Below, in pieces: positions 1 to 9,015 of a stretch of 64,000 bases of DNA. The DNA lies in assembly GCF_016742955.1 (NCBI RefSeq), contig NZ_JABBYC010000001.1:372001-436000 (forward strand), written 5' to 3'. Position 1 is the stretch's first letter, and every line of letters begins with the position of its first letter. The position numbers and the translations under genes were made by a program. The notes below the pieces were generated by a model. It ran no database searches and was not told where the DNA came from. It saw nothing but the letters and a program-made list of their open reading frames with translations. The DNA is from Myceligenerans indicum. Its GTDB lineage: Bacteria; Actinomycetota; Actinomycetes; Actinomycetales; Cellulomonadaceae.

Positions 1-735
1 ACCGCCGTCGTCGGCACCATCGCCTACACGGTGCTCGCCTTCACCCCCCTGCTCGCGGACCCGTCGTGGCTCGGCCTGTTCGGCCTGTTCGTGGTGACGA
101 TCGTGGTCTCGCTGCTGATCGGCCGGATCTGGGGCGGCTACAACAGGAAACAGGTCATGCTCATCACCGGCGTGACGGGTGTGGTCACCTCACTCGTCGT
201 CGTGGCCGACATCCTGATGGGCTACTGGGCGTCCTTCCTCGGGCTGAAGTCCCGGCCGATCTCCACGATCGGCGCGCAGACGCCGAACTTCACCGGCGAC
301 TTCTGGCAGCGCCTCATCGACTACGGCACCCAGCTCATCCTGCCGACCGTGCTGCTCGCGCTCGTCTCGATCGCCACCCACTCCCGCTTCACCAGGTCCT
401 CGATGCTCGAGGTGCTCAACCAGGACTACGTGCGCACGGCTCGGGCGAAGGGGCTCTCGGAGCGCGAGGTGATCGTCAAGCACGCCTTCCGCAACTCGCT
501 CATCCCGATCACCACGATCGTGGCCTTCGACTTCGCGACCCTCATCGGTGGTGCGGTGATCACCGAGACCGTGTTCGGCTGGAAGGGCATGGGACAGCTC
601 TTCCAGGAGGGGCTGGTCAACGTCGACCCGCCACCCGTGATGGCCTTCTTCCTCGTCACCGGGACAGCGGCGATCGTGATGAACCTCATCGCCGACCTCG
701 CCTACGCATCCCTCGACCCACGGATCCGGCGCTGA
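1..735 (+). CDS. dppB: Oligopeptide/dipeptide ABC transporter permease, DppB/OppB family (5' partial)
   Basis: The frame is open from base 1, so the N-terminus lies outside the window; 244 residues are visible. It is an inner-membrane permease subunit of a peptide-type ABC importer. Hydrophobic segments are seen at about residues 10-45, 50-80, 110-130, 170-190 and 210-235. The EAA loop that contacts the ATPase is recognisable (VRTARAKGLSEREVIVKHA), followed by the RNSLIP motif typical of DppB. It heads an operon with a second permease and a fused double ATPase; the solute-binding gene is presumably upstream. Substrate cannot be told from sequence (peptides or nickel are alternatives). Confidence 0.93.
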   Translation, partial: TAVVGTIAYTVLAFTPLLADPSWLGLFGLFVVTIVVSLLIGRIWGGYNRKQVMLITGVTGVVTSLVVVADILMGYWASFLGLKSRPISTIGAQTPNFTGDFWQRLIDYGTQLILPTVLLALVSIATHSRFTRSSMLEVLNQDYVRTARAKGLSEREVIVKHAFRNSLIPITTIVAFDFATLIGGAVITETVFGWKGMGQLFQEGLVNVDPPPVMAFFLVTGTAAIVMNLIADLAYASLDPRIRR

Positions 736-760
736 ACCGCCGATCGGGAGGAGAAGACTC

Positions 761-1708
761 ATGAGTGACACACAGCAGAACTCTTCCGGGTGGGGGCCCG
801 GGGCCTCGGACGTCGAGGAACTGGTCCCCGAGGCGAAGTCGTACAGCGCCAACCAGCTCGTGGTCCGCCGGTTCTTCCGGCACCGCGGCGCCATCGTCGC
901 GATGATCACCCTGGCCGCGGTCATCGTCGTGGCCTTCACGTCCATCGGCGTCGGACCGATCCCGGGCTGGTGGAACAAGGACATCGCGACCGCCTACGAC
1001 AAGGTCGGCGACGGCTCACCGACCTGGGCGCACCCCTTCGGCCAGAACACGATCGGCAAGGACTACTTCGCCCTGACGATGCGCGGAACGCAGGTCTCCC
1101 TGTACATCGCGTTCGGCGTCGGCCTGGTGTCCACGCTGATCGGCACGCTGGTCGGCGCGATCGCCGGGTACTTCCGGGGGATCCTCGACTCGCTGCTGAT
1201 GCGGCTGACCGACGTCGTCATCATCATCCCGCTGCTCGCCATCGCGGCCGTGCTCGGCCGGATGACGGGCGGCGACGTCAACCTCCTGGTGCTGGCGCTG
1301 GGCGTGCTGACCTGGACCAGCCTGGCCCGTCTGGTGCGCGGCGAGGTGCTGTCGCTGCGCGAGCGCGACTTCGTCATGGCGGCGCGGGCCGTGGGGACCC
1401 ACCCGGTCCGGATCATCGTCCGGCACATCCTGCCGAACACCGTGGGCGTGGTGATCGTGTCGGCGACGCTGACCATCGCCGCGGCGATCCTGCTGGAGAC
1501 GGCGCTGAGCTTCCTCGGGTTCGGGGTGCAGACGCCCGACGTCTCGCTCGGGTCGCTCATCTCGGAGTACAAGAATGCGTTCACCACGCGGCCCTGGCTG
1601 TTCTGGTGGCCGGGCCTGATGATCCTCGCGATCGCCCTGTCCGTGAACTTCATCGGCGACGGTCTGCGCGACGCGTTCGACCCCCGGCAGACCAGCACCA
1701 AGGAGTGA
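761..1708 (+). CDS. dppC: Oligopeptide/dipeptide ABC transporter permease, DppC/OppC family
   Basis: This is the second permease subunit, 315 residues, normal for the family. A hydrophilic N-terminus of about 40 residues is followed by a first membrane helix at about 45-65, then a periplasmic loop and the five-helix permease domain. The EAA loop (VMAARAVGTHPVRIIVRHI) and the LETALSFLGFG motif are typical of DppC. The ATG has a strong GGAGGAG site 7-8 nt upstream and the gene follows dppB by 25 nt, so both are one operon and should form the heterodimeric channel. Confidence 0.95.
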   Translation: MSDTQQNSSGWGPGASDVEELVPEAKSYSANQLVVRRFFRHRGAIVAMITLAAVIVVAFTSIGVGPIPGWWNKDIATAYDKVGDGSPTWAHPFGQNTIGKDYFALTMRGTQVSLYIAFGVGLVSTLIGTLVGAIAGYFRGILDSLLMRLTDVVIIIPLLAIAAVLGRMTGGDVNLLVLALGVLTWTSLARLVRGEVLSLRERDFVMAARAVGTHPVRIIVRHILPNTVGVVIVSATLTIAAAILLETALSFLGFGVQTPDVSLGSLISEYKNAFTTRPWLFWWPGLMILAIALSVNFIGDGLRDAFDPRQTSTKE

Positions 1709-1712
1709 CACC

Positions 1713-3446
1713 GTGACCACACTCGACATCTCTACCTCCGGTGCCGCCCACACGACCGGGGACGCAGTCCTGTCCTTCGAGGGACTGACGGTCAGCTTCA
1801 GGACCGAGTTCGGCGAGGTGCACGCCGTCAAGGGCGTCGACCTCGACGTGCGGCCCGGCGAGGTCGTCGCCCTCGTGGGCGAGTCCGGCTCCGGGAAGTC
1901 CGTCACCTCGACGACGGCGCTCGGCCTGCTGCCCGGCAACGCCCGGGTCAGCGGGACGGTCACCGTCGGCGGCAAGGCCGTCGGATCGCTGGACAACGCC
2001 GGCCTGCGCCGGCTGCGCGGGAACGACGTCGCCATGGTGTTCCAGGAGCCCATGACCGCGCTGAACCCGGTTCTCACCATCGGTGACCAGCTCACCGAGG
2101 GCCTGCAGCTGCACGGCATCGCGTACGGCAAGCAGGCCGAGGCCCGCGCCGCCGAGCTGCTGCGCATGGTCGGGATCCCCGAACCGGAGCGCCGGCTCAA
2201 GCAGTACCCGCACGAGCTGTCCGGCGGCCAGCGGCAGCGCGTCGTCATCGCCATGGCGATCTCCTGCGACCCCACGGTCATCATCGCCGACGAGCCCACC
2301 ACGGCCCTCGACGTCACCGTGCAGGCCGAGATCCTGGACCTGCTGCGTTCGCTCACCCAGAAGCTGGACACGGCGATCCTGCTGATCACCCACAACATGG
2401 GTGTCGTGGCCGACATGGCCGACCGCGTGGCCGTCATGCTCAAGGGCGACCTCGTGGAGACCGGCACCGTGGACCAGGTGCTCAACCACCCCAAGCACGA
2501 GTACACGAAGCGCCTGCTCGCCGCGGTGCCGCACCTCGGGGAGGGACCCGGCCAGTTCGGCGAGGTGGCGCAGCCCGCGCCGCCCGTCCCGGGCGAGGCG
2601 GCCGCTCTGGACCTGAAGAACCTGGTCATCGAGTACCACCGGATCGGCAGGCCGCCCTTCCGCGCCGTCGACGACGTGTCCTTCCACGTCGACCCCGGCG
2701 AGATCGTGGGTCTCGTGGGCGAGTCGGGATCCGGCAAGTCGACGATCGCCAAGTGCGCGCTCGGTCTCATCCCGGCCCGCTCGGGTTCGGTCTCGATCCT
2801 GGGGCACGACTTCGGGACCACGCGAGGCAAGCGCCTGAAGGAACTGCGGCGGCGCATCGGCGTGGTCTTCCAGGACCCCGCCGCGTCGCTCAACCCGCGG
2901 TTCCCGATCGGCGACCTCATCGCGGAGCCGCTCGTCGTGCACAAGGTGGGCGACGCCCGTTCCCGCCGCGAGAAGGTCATGGAGCTGCTCGACGCCGTCG
3001 AGCTGCCGCGCGAGGTGTTCAACCGGTACCCGCACGAGCTGTCGGGCGGTCAGCGGCAGCGTGTCAGCATCGCCCGCGCGCTGACGTTGGAGCCGGAGCT
3101 GCTCGTGGCCGACGAGCCGACGTCGGCTCTCGACGTGTCCGTGCAGGCCAGCGTCCTGAAGGTGTTCACGTCGCTGCAGGAGCGGTACCGGTTCGCATGC
3201 CTGTTCGTGAGTCACGACCTGGCCGTCATCGACCTGCTGGCCCACCGTGTCGTGGTGATGCAGAACGGCGAGATCGTCGAGCAGGGACCGCGGGACAGCG
3301 TGCTGCGTGCCCCGCGCGAGGACTACACGAAGCGCCTTCTGGCGGCGGCACCCGTTCCGGAGCCGGGAGAGCAGCGCCGGCGACGCGAGGCGCGGCACGC
3401 CCTGCTCACCTCCTTGGGTGAGGAGTCCGCGGAGCTCCACCTGTAG
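1713..3446 (+). CDS. Peptide ABC transporter, fused double ATP-binding protein (DppD-DppF type)
   Basis: 577 residues carry two complete ATPase domains in one chain. Each half has Walker A (GESGSGKS at about residues 54 and 340), the signature LSGGQRQR, and Walker B (ADEPTTALD, ADEPTSALD). In many bacteria the two halves are separate DppD and DppF proteins; fusion is common in actinobacteria. The GTG start is 4 nt after dppC and has AAGGAG 6 nt upstream. It energises the importer made with the two permeases. The 3' end is followed immediately by a perfect hairpin at 3459-3491. Confidence 0.95.
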   Translation: MTTLDISTSGAAHTTGDAVLSFEGLTVSFRTEFGEVHAVKGVDLDVRPGEVVALVGESGSGKSVTSTTALGLLPGNARVSGTVTVGGKAVGSLDNAGLRRLRGNDVAMVFQEPMTALNPVLTIGDQLTEGLQLHGIAYGKQAEARAAELLRMVGIPEPERRLKQYPHELSGGQRQRVVIAMAISCDPTVIIADEPTTALDVTVQAEILDLLRSLTQKLDTAILLITHNMGVVADMADRVAVMLKGDLVETGTVDQVLNHPKHEYTKRLLAAVPHLGEGPGQFGEVAQPAPPVPGEAAALDLKNLVIEYHRIGRPPFRAVDDVSFHVDPGEIVGLVGESGSGKSTIAKCALGLIPARSGSVSILGHDFGTTRGKRLKELRRRIGVVFQDPAASLNPRFPIGDLIAEPLVVHKVGDARSRREKVMELLDAVELPREVFNRYPHELSGGQRQRVSIARALTLEPELLVADEPTSALDVSVQASVLKVFTSLQERYRFACLFVSHDLAVIDLLAHRVVVMQNGEIVEQGPRDSVLRAPREDYTKRLLAAAPVPEPGEQRRRREARHALLTSLGEESAELHL

Positions 3447-3458
3447 GAGCCCGGGTCG

Positions 3459-3491
3459 CCGGCGGTGGCGGCGTCACGCCGCCACCGCCGG
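3459..3491. terminator. Perfect 15-bp hairpin between convergent genes
   Basis: Arms at 3459-3473 and 3477-3491 are perfectly complementary, with a 3-nt loop TCA. It lies 12 nt after the transporter stop. The loop is also the stop codon (TGA on the minus strand) of the convergent gene, so the right arm codes for that protein's last five residues. No clear T-tract is seen; as a terminator this is inferred. Confidence 0.6.
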
Positions 3492-4430
3492 GAGGATCTG
3501 GACCAGGCCGGCCGGGAGTGGCTCGGCGGCCTCGGCCCACTCCGCTCTCTCCCGCGTCCAGACCTGGTCCGCCACCCGGACCTCGACGGCGTTGGTCTCC
3601 GCGGCCGTGGCCACGGCCCAGTGGGCCACCGCCCAGGCACCGCGCTCCGCCTCGCCGGGGGTCAGCGGTGCCGCGTCCACCTCGACCAGCGCCGACCCCT
3701 CGGTCGCCCCCGAGGGCCCCAGGCCCAGGTCCCGGCCCAGACGTCCGGCCACCACATCCTGCGCGGGAGCGGCCGCCAGGAGGGTCTCGTCGTCAACCGG
3801 TGCGATCTCGCACGTGAGGGAGGCCGGCGAGTGTCCCGTGAGGCTCGACGCCCAGGCACGGGAACGGACCTCGTGCCGCGCGTACGCCTCCGGGTAGGCC
3901 GACCGTTGCACGGCCTGCGCGGCGTCGGTGATCTCCATGTCCTCGTAGCCGCCGACCTGCACCAGGCCGTCGTAGAAGGCATTGGTGGAGTACACGGGGT
4001 CGAGGATCTGCTCCTCGGAGCCCCAGCCCTGCGAGGGGCGCTGCTGGAACAACCCGAGCGAGTCGCGGTCGCCGTGCGCGATGTTGCTGAGCTTGGACTC
4101 CTGGAGCGCGGTGGCCAGGGCGATCGTCGCCGCGCGGGCGGGCAGGTCGCGCCGGACCGCGGTCCCCGTGATCAGGGCCGCGTTGTCGGCCTGAGCGGGG
4201 GAGAGGTACCAGTTCGTGCCGTCGAGCTGGGCGGAGCACCGCTCGGCCACCGGCGCCGTGCCCGACAGGTGGTTCAGGAACAGCACCACCCCCGCCGTGG
4301 CGGCCGTTCCCACGACCACCGTGGCGGCCAGGTATTTCAGGGCGCGCCGCAGCGGGCGGCGACGCCGCTCCGGACCGCCACCGACGGTCTCGCCGGCGGC
4401 GTCGCCGGACGGGCGGGTGAGCAGGACCAT
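3474..4430 (-). CDS. Membrane-anchored lysozyme-like (transglycosylase-fold) protein, function unknown
   Basis: 318 residues. A basic N-terminus (about 1-35) is followed by one membrane helix at about 35-55, then an extracytoplasmic part. The stretch ALQESKL...GDRDSLGLFQQRPSQGWG, at about residues 108-135, is the signature of a lysozyme-like fold found in many actinobacterial membrane proteins; the Glu in QESKL is the possible catalytic acid. Such genes are often mislabelled heavy-metal transporters, for which nothing here gives support. It stands alone, convergent with the peptide transporter and 96 nt from dapD. Whether it cleaves peptidoglycan is unproven. Confidence 0.75.
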   Translation of the reverse strand: MVLLTRPSGDAAGETVGGGPERRRRPLRRALKYLAATVVVGTAATAGVVLFLNHLSGTAPVAERCSAQLDGTNWYLSPAQADNAALITGTAVRRDLPARAATIALATALQESKLSNIAHGDRDSLGLFQQRPSQGWGSEEQILDPVYSTNAFYDGLVQVGGYEDMEITDAAQAVQRSAYPEAYARHEVRSRAWASSLTGHSPASLTCEIAPVDDETLLAAAPAQDVVAGRLGRDLGLGPSGATEGSALVEVDAAPLTPGEAERGAWAVAHWAVATAAETNAVEVRVADQVWTRERAEWAEAAEPLPAGLVQILPAVAA

Positions 4431-4526
4431 GCGAACCTTCCTGGTGCCCTCGAACGAGACGGCCCAGTTTAGAACGCGGAACGTGCCTGATCACATCGGC
4501 CCGGTGAGTTTCACGCGGAGGGTTGG

Positions 4527-5480
4527 TCAGTTCTTGTGGAGAGCGGCGTTGAGCTCGACGCCCGTCCCCGACCGGTCGATCACCTCGACCGCACCCGTGG
4601 TCGAGTTGCGGCGGAACAGGAGGTTGGACTGGCCGGCCAGCTCCACGGCCTTGACCGTCATCCCGCCGCGCAGGGTCACCTTGGTCCCGGCGGTGACGTA
4701 GAGGCCGGCCTCGACCACGCAGTCGTCGCCGAGGGGGATGCCGAGCCCCGAGTTCGCCCCGAGCAGGCAGCGCTCGCCGAGGGAGATAACCTCCCTGCCG
4801 CCGCCCGACAGCGTGCCCATGATCGAGGCGCCGCCTCCGACGTCGGATCCGTCCCCCACCGTCACGCCCGCCGAGATGCGGCCCTCGACCATGGAGGATC
4901 CGAGCGTGCCGGCGTTGAAGTTCACGAAGCCCTCGTGCATCACGGTCGTGCCCTCGGCCAGGTGCGCGCCGAGGCGGACCCGGTCGGCATCGGCGATGCG
5001 CACCCCCGCGGGCAGCACGTAGTCGGTCATGCGCGGGAACTTGTCCACGCCGTACACGGCGAGGGGTCCCCGGGCGCGCAGGCGCAGGCGCGTCGCCTCG
5101 AAGCCCTCGACCGCGCACGGTCCGGCACTCGTCCACACCACGTTGGTGAGCGTGCCGAACAGCCCGTCCAGGTTCACCTCATGAGGCCGCACGAGCCGGT
5201 GCGAGAGCAGGTGGAGGCGCAGGTAGGCGTCCGAGGCGTCCTTCGGGCCGACGGTCAGGTCCGACACCACGGTCACGGCCTGGGTGGTCACACCGCGAGC
5301 CTCGTCCTTCCCCTGCAGCGCGACCAGCTCCGTGAGCGGCGCGGGGTCGGGCGAACCACCTGCCGGCGGAGCACCGAGCGCGGGCGCGGGGAACCAGGTG
5401 TCCAGGACGCTGCCGTCAGCGGCGATCGTGGCGAGGCCGTGGCCCCAGGCGGCGGTGGGCGACGAGGCGGAGGAGCTCAT
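4527..5480 (-). CDS. dapD: 2,3,4,5-tetrahydropyridine-2,6-dicarboxylate N-succinyltransferase
   Basis: Transfers succinyl from succinyl-CoA to tetrahydrodipicolinate in the succinylase branch of lysine and diaminopimelate synthesis. The 317-residue length equals that of the actinobacterial DapD form. The C-terminal half shows hexapeptide-repeat character ([39 protein letters not shown]), i.e. a left-handed beta-helix; family members are trimers. Start ATG lies exactly 6 nt after a TAGGCT box on the minus strand (5487-5492), fitting a leaderless mRNA. Divergent from dapE, which acts later in the same pathway. Confidence 0.95.
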   Translation of the reverse strand: MSSSASSPTAAWGHGLATIAADGSVLDTWFPAPALGAPPAGGSPDPAPLTELVALQGKDEARGVTTQAVTVVSDLTVGPKDASDAYLRLHLLSHRLVRPHEVNLDGLFGTLTNVVWTSAGPCAVEGFEATRLRLRARGPLAVYGVDKFPRMTDYVLPAGVRIADADRVRLGAHLAEGTTVMHEGFVNFNAGTLGSSMVEGRISAGVTVGDGSDVGGGASIMGTLSGGGREVISLGERCLLGANSGLGIPLGDDCVVEAGLYVTAGTKVTLRGGMTVKAVELAGQSNLLFRRNSTTGAVEVIDRSGTGVELNAALHKN

Positions 5481-5486
5481 GCGGAA

Positions 5487-5492
5487 AGCCTA
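5487..5492 (-). promoter_or_regulatory. -10 element of dapD (leaderless)
   Basis: TAGGCT on the minus strand ends 6 nt before the dapD ATG, leaving no room for a leader. Confidence 0.65.
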
Positions 5493-5536
5493 GGGGACGG
5501 GCCCCTCGCGTCTCACTCGACGAGAAGCGCGCCCGA

Positions 5537-5542
5537 TAGCCT
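5537..5542 (+). promoter_or_regulatory. -10 element of dapE (leaderless)
   Basis: TAGCCT followed by 6 nt and the dapE GTG start. Together with the dapD box it makes a compact divergent control region. Confidence 0.65.
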
Positions 5543-5548
5543 CTGGGC

Positions 5549-6670
5549 GTGACCCCCTTCGACGACGCGCTCCTCGCGCCCGGCTCCGATCTCGTGGAGC
5601 TCACCGCCGCGATCTGTGACATCCCCTCCGTCTCCGGTGACGAGGCCGCCCTGGCCGACGCCATCGAGCAGACCCTGCGAGGCCGCCCGCACCTCGACGT
5701 CCATCGGGACGGGGACGCCGTCGTCGCCCGCACCACGTTCGGGCGGGACCGTCGGGTCGTGGTCGCCGGGCACATCGACACCGTGCCGGTCGCGGACAAC
5801 CTTCCCGTCCGGCTCGAGGAACGGCCCGGTGACGCCGCGGGCGCGATCCTCCGGGGACGCGGCACCGTGGACATGAAGGGCGGGGTCGCGGTGGCGCTGG
5901 CCCTGGCGTGCGAGGTCGGCACGCCCGGCACGGAACCCGCCGTCGACGTGACGTGGGTGTTCTACGACCACGAGGAGGTCGAGGCGTCCCTCAACGGGCT
6001 CGGACGGCTCGCGCGGAACCACCCCCGGCTGCTGGACGGCGACTTCGCCGTCCTCGGCGAGCCGAGCAACTCCGGGATCGAGGGCGGCTGCAACGGCACC
6101 ATGCGCGTCGAGGTCCGCACGCGTGGCGTCGCCGCTCACTCCGCACGGTCCTGGACCGGGGTGAACGCCATCCACGCGGCCGCGGAGGTGCTCGCCCGGC
6201 TCGACCGCTACACGCCGCGCACCGTCACCGTCGAGGGGCTCGACTACCGCGAGGGGCTCAACGCCGTGCGCATCCGGGGCGGGATCGCGGGCAACGTCGT
6301 CCCCGACGAGTGCGTGGTCGAGGTGAACTACCGGTTCGCCCCGTCGCGCAGCGAGGCGGAGGCCGAGCAGCACCTGCGCGAGGTCTTCGACGGCTTCGAC
6401 GTGACCGTCACCGACTCCTCACCCGGCGCGCGGCCCGGGCTCGACGCCCCCATGGCCAAGGACTTCGCGGCAGCCGTCCTGGCGGTCACCGGCGGCGAGC
6501 CGCGGCCGAAGTACGGCTGGACCGACGTCGCACGGTTCGCCGGCCTGGGGATCCCCGCGGTCAACTTCGGCCCGGGCGACCCACTCCTTGCCCACAAGGA
6601 CGACGAACACCTCCCGGTCGCCGAGCTGGCGGCCTGCCGGGACGCGCTGCGCGCCTGGCTCGTCGGGTGA
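5549..6670 (+). CDS. dapE: Succinyl-diaminopimelate desuccinylase
   Basis: Zinc hydrolase of the M20 family that frees LL-diaminopimelate and succinate. 373 residues, usual length. Metal-site motifs are visible: AGHIDTVPV (His, about residue 74), GTVDMKGG (Asp, about 109) and YDHEEVEA (catalytic Glu and metal-binding Glu, about 143). A dimerisation lid follows and the C-terminal metal His is in LAHKDDEHL. The GTG start is supported by the TAGCCT box 6 nt upstream. Divergent partner dapD makes this a lysine/peptidoglycan precursor locus. Confidence 0.95.
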   Translation: MTPFDDALLAPGSDLVELTAAICDIPSVSGDEAALADAIEQTLRGRPHLDVHRDGDAVVARTTFGRDRRVVVAGHIDTVPVADNLPVRLEERPGDAAGAILRGRGTVDMKGGVAVALALACEVGTPGTEPAVDVTWVFYDHEEVEASLNGLGRLARNHPRLLDGDFAVLGEPSNSGIEGGCNGTMRVEVRTRGVAAHSARSWTGVNAIHAAAEVLARLDRYTPRTVTVEGLDYREGLNAVRIRGGIAGNVVPDECVVEVNYRFAPSRSEAEAEQHLREVFDGFDVTVTDSSPGARPGLDAPMAKDFAAAVLAVTGGEPRPKYGWTDVARFAGLGIPAVNFGPGDPLLAHKDDEHLPVAELAACRDALRAWLVG

Positions 6671-6743
6671 GCCGCGCCCCGGCTCGCCGGGTGACACGCC
6701 AGGTTGTGGCGCCGTGGCCCACCATCCACTCAGACAGCCGAGA

Positions 6744-6749
6744 TAGGTT
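6744..6749 (+). promoter_or_regulatory. -10 element of the LOG-family gene (leaderless)
   Basis: TAGGTT ends 6 nt before the ATG at 6756. Confidence 0.6.
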
Positions 6750-6755
6750 GGCGTC

Positions 6756-7568
6756 ATGAGTGACGACGGAGTTCCGCAGCAGGGACGCGGATACCGCAAG
6801 GGCCCCGTGCTGCTGCGCGGGAACCAGATCCCGCTGGAGACAACCGACCAGCGCCTGCTGGCCAAGGGCGAGCGCGCGGACTGGGTGCACTCCGACCCGT
6901 GGCGGGTGATGCGGATCCAGTCCGAGTTCGTGGAGGGCTTCGGCGCTCTGGCGGAGATCGGCCCGGCCGTCTCCGTGTTCGGCAGTGCCCGCACCGACCC
7001 CGGCCACGCCGACTACGCCCAGGCCGAGGAGGTGGGGCGGCTGCTCGTCGAGGCCGGCTACGCCGTCATCACCGGCGGCGGCCCCGGCATCATGGAGGCC
7101 GCGAACAAGGGAGCCCACGCCGCCGGCGGCGTCTCCGTGGGTCTCGGCATCGAGCTGCCGTTCGAGCAGGGCGTGAACGAGCACGTCAACCTCGGCATCA
7201 ACTTCCGCTACTTCTTCGCGCGCAAGACCATGTTCGTCAAGTACGCCCAGGGCTTCATCGTGATGCCCGGCGGGTTCGGCACCTTCGACGAGCTCTTCGA
7301 GGCCGTCACCCTCGTACAGACGCACAAGGTCACCAGCTTCCCGCTGGTCCTGTTCGGATCCGACTACTGGGGCGGCCTGCTCGACTGGGTCCGCACCGCC
7401 GTCCTCGACCGCGGCATGATCTCCGAACGCGACCTCGACCTGCTGCACATCACCGACGACCCGGCCGAGGCCGTCGAGCACGTCGTCGAGATGGGCGCCG
7501 TCCTCGCCGGCGAGAGGCGGGCCGAGGCACTCGCGGCCGGGGAACAGGCGCTCGCGGATCCCGCGTGA
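6756..7568 (+). CDS. LOG-family nucleotide phosphoribohydrolase (TIGR00730 Rossmann protein)
   Basis: 270 residues. Members hydrolyse nucleoside 5'-monophosphates (including cytokinin ribotides) to base and ribose-5-phosphate. The defining motifs are present: GGGPGIMEAANKGA (about residues 108-121) and PGGFGTFDELFE (about 169-180), which form the active site. The family was formerly called lysine decarboxylase, for which there is no support. The mycobacterial counterpart also sits between dapE and folP2. Its stop codon overlaps the next GTG start, so the two are translationally coupled. The true substrate is unknown. Confidence 0.85.
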   Translation: MSDDGVPQQGRGYRKGPVLLRGNQIPLETTDQRLLAKGERADWVHSDPWRVMRIQSEFVEGFGALAEIGPAVSVFGSARTDPGHADYAQAEEVGRLLVEAGYAVITGGGPGIMEAANKGAHAAGGVSVGLGIELPFEQGVNEHVNLGINFRYFFARKTMFVKYAQGFIVMPGGFGTFDELFEAVTLVQTHKVTSFPLVLFGSDYWGGLLDWVRTAVLDRGMISERDLDLLHITDDPAEAVEHVVEMGAVLAGERRAEALAAGEQALADPA

Positions 7569-8584
7569 GCGGATCCGGGGAGCGTCCGCCGACGGCCGCC
7601 GGGACCGAGGGCATCCCCGGCGGATCGGCCCCGCTCGTGCTGCGCGGCCGGGAACTCGGGCGCGACGGCGCCGCGGTGCGGCCCGTCGTGATGGCGGTGG
7701 TGAACCGGACCAGCGACTCGTTCTTCGCCCCCGCGAGGCTGCCCGACGACGACGCCGCGCTCCGGGCCGCGGAGCAGGCCCTGGCGCACGGCGCGGAGAT
7801 CCTCGACGTCGGCGGAGTACGCGCGGGCGTCGGCCCCGCGGTGGACGAGGCGGAGGAGATCCGGCGGGTGGCGCCCCTCGTCGCACGTGTCCGCGCGGAG
7901 CTGCCGGACCTGCTCGTCTCGGTGGACACCTGGCGGGCCGGCGTCGCGCGGGCGGCCGTCGAGGCGGGCGCGGACCTGATCAACGACACCTGGGCGGGCC
8001 ACGACCCCCATCTCGTCGAGGTCGCGGGCGCGGCCGGTGTCGGGGTCGTGTGCTCCCACACGGGTGGTGCCATCCCGAGGACGGATCCCTACCGCGTCGA
8101 GTACCCGCTGCCGCCGGCCGCCGCGGGGCAGGGCGATCGGGACGATCCCGCCGGGACGTCGGGGCCCGCCACCCCCGACGCCCGCGACGGCGTGGTCCAG
8201 GACGTGCTGGCCACGTTGCGGGCGGCCGCCGAGCGCGCCGTCGCGGCCGGGGTGCCGTCGTCGTCGGTCATCGTGGACCCGACGCACGACTTCGGGAAGA
8301 ACACCTGGCACTCCCTGCACCTGCTGCGTCGGACGGGAGCGCTCACGGGGCTCCGTTTCCCGCTCCTCATGGCGCTCAGCCGCAAGGACTTCGTGGGCGA
8401 GACCCTCGACCTGCCACCGGCCGAGCGCCTGGAGGGCACGCTCGCGGCGACGGCGGTGGCGGCATGGCTCGGCGCGAAGGTGTTCCGGGCGCACGACGTG
8501 CGCGCGACGAGACGCGTCCTCGACATGGTCGCCGCCCTGCGTGACGAGGCTCCGCCCCTCGCGGCCGTCCGCGGCCTCGGCTGA
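7565..8584 (+). CDS. folP2: FolP2-type dihydropteroate synthase homologue
   Basis: 339 residues with a TIM-barrel pterin-binding domain. Recognisable parts: MAVVNRTSDSFF (canonical MGVVNVTPDSFSD), DVGGVRAGVG (canonical DIGGESTRPGA), SVDTWRAGVARAA, NDTWAG and the late DPTHDFGKNT and ALSRKDFVG motifs. The ESTRPG loop needed for p-aminobenzoate/pterin chemistry is altered, as in mycobacterial FolP2, which is reported not to replace FolP1. The GTG start overlaps the previous stop (GTGA). An ordinary folP is therefore expected elsewhere in the genome. Function remains uncertain. Confidence 0.8.
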   Translation: MSGSGERPPTAAGTEGIPGGSAPLVLRGRELGRDGAAVRPVVMAVVNRTSDSFFAPARLPDDDAALRAAEQALAHGAEILDVGGVRAGVGPAVDEAEEIRRVAPLVARVRAELPDLLVSVDTWRAGVARAAVEAGADLINDTWAGHDPHLVEVAGAAGVGVVCSHTGGAIPRTDPYRVEYPLPPAAAGQGDRDDPAGTSGPATPDARDGVVQDVLATLRAAAERAVAAGVPSSSVIVDPTHDFGKNTWHSLHLLRRTGALTGLRFPLLMALSRKDFVGETLDLPPAERLEGTLAATAVAAWLGAKVFRAHDVRATRRVLDMVAALRDEAPPLAAVRGLG

Positions 8585-8655
8585 CACGCACAAGCCGCAT
8601 GAGAGGGCGGTTCCGGGAGGAAACGGAAGTGTGAAGAAGGTGGCGCGAATTCGAC

Positions 8656-8661
8656 TAGAAT
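8656..8661 (+). promoter_or_regulatory. Possible -10 element upstream of DUF3117 gene
   Basis: TAGAAT in a 197-nt gap; no convincing -35 at 17 nt. If used, the leader would be about 115 nt long, in contrast to the leaderless neighbours. Confidence 0.35.
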
Positions 8662-8781
8662 GGGCTGGTGCCCTCTGTCACGAGGCCTGTCGCACGCCGT
8701 CATCGACGCGCGGTGGCGACACGGCGACGGTGATCGGGGACGAAGCACACGGTAACGGACAACGGAATGGGAGAGCCACAC

Positions 8782-8949
8782 ATGGCTGCGATGAAGCCGC
8801 GTACGGGTGACGGGCCGATGGAGGTCACCAAGGAGGGGCGCGGCATCGTCATGCGTGTTCCGCTCGAGGGCGGCGGTCGGCTGGTCGTCGAGCTCAACGC
8901 GACCGAGGCGACAGAGCTCGGCGAGGCTCTCAAGGGCGTTGTCGGCTGA
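8782..8949 (+). CDS. DUF3117 small conserved actinobacterial protein
   Basis: 55 residues, nearly invariant across actinobacteria (start MAAMKPRTGDGPMEVTKEGR, core GIVMRVPLEGGGRLVVEL). A start at 8767 would add five residues, but GGGAGA lies 7-8 nt before 8782 and family members begin MAAMKP, so 8782 is chosen. The mycobacterial counterpart lies in the same dapE-folP2-sigE neighbourhood. No enzymatic residues or membrane segment are visible; function unknown. Confidence 0.88.
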   Translation: MAAMKPRTGDGPMEVTKEGRGIVMRVPLEGGGRLVVELNATEATELGEALKGVVG

Positions 8950-9015
8950 GCACCGACTCATCGGCCCGGCGGGAGCTCGGCGACCGGGACGGTGATGCTG
9001 AGCCCGTCGGGTCCC

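Noticed and set aside
8767..8781. Upstream ATG for the DUF3117 gene
   Set aside because: It overlaps the ribosome-binding sequence of the ATG at 8782 and family members begin at the later methionine.
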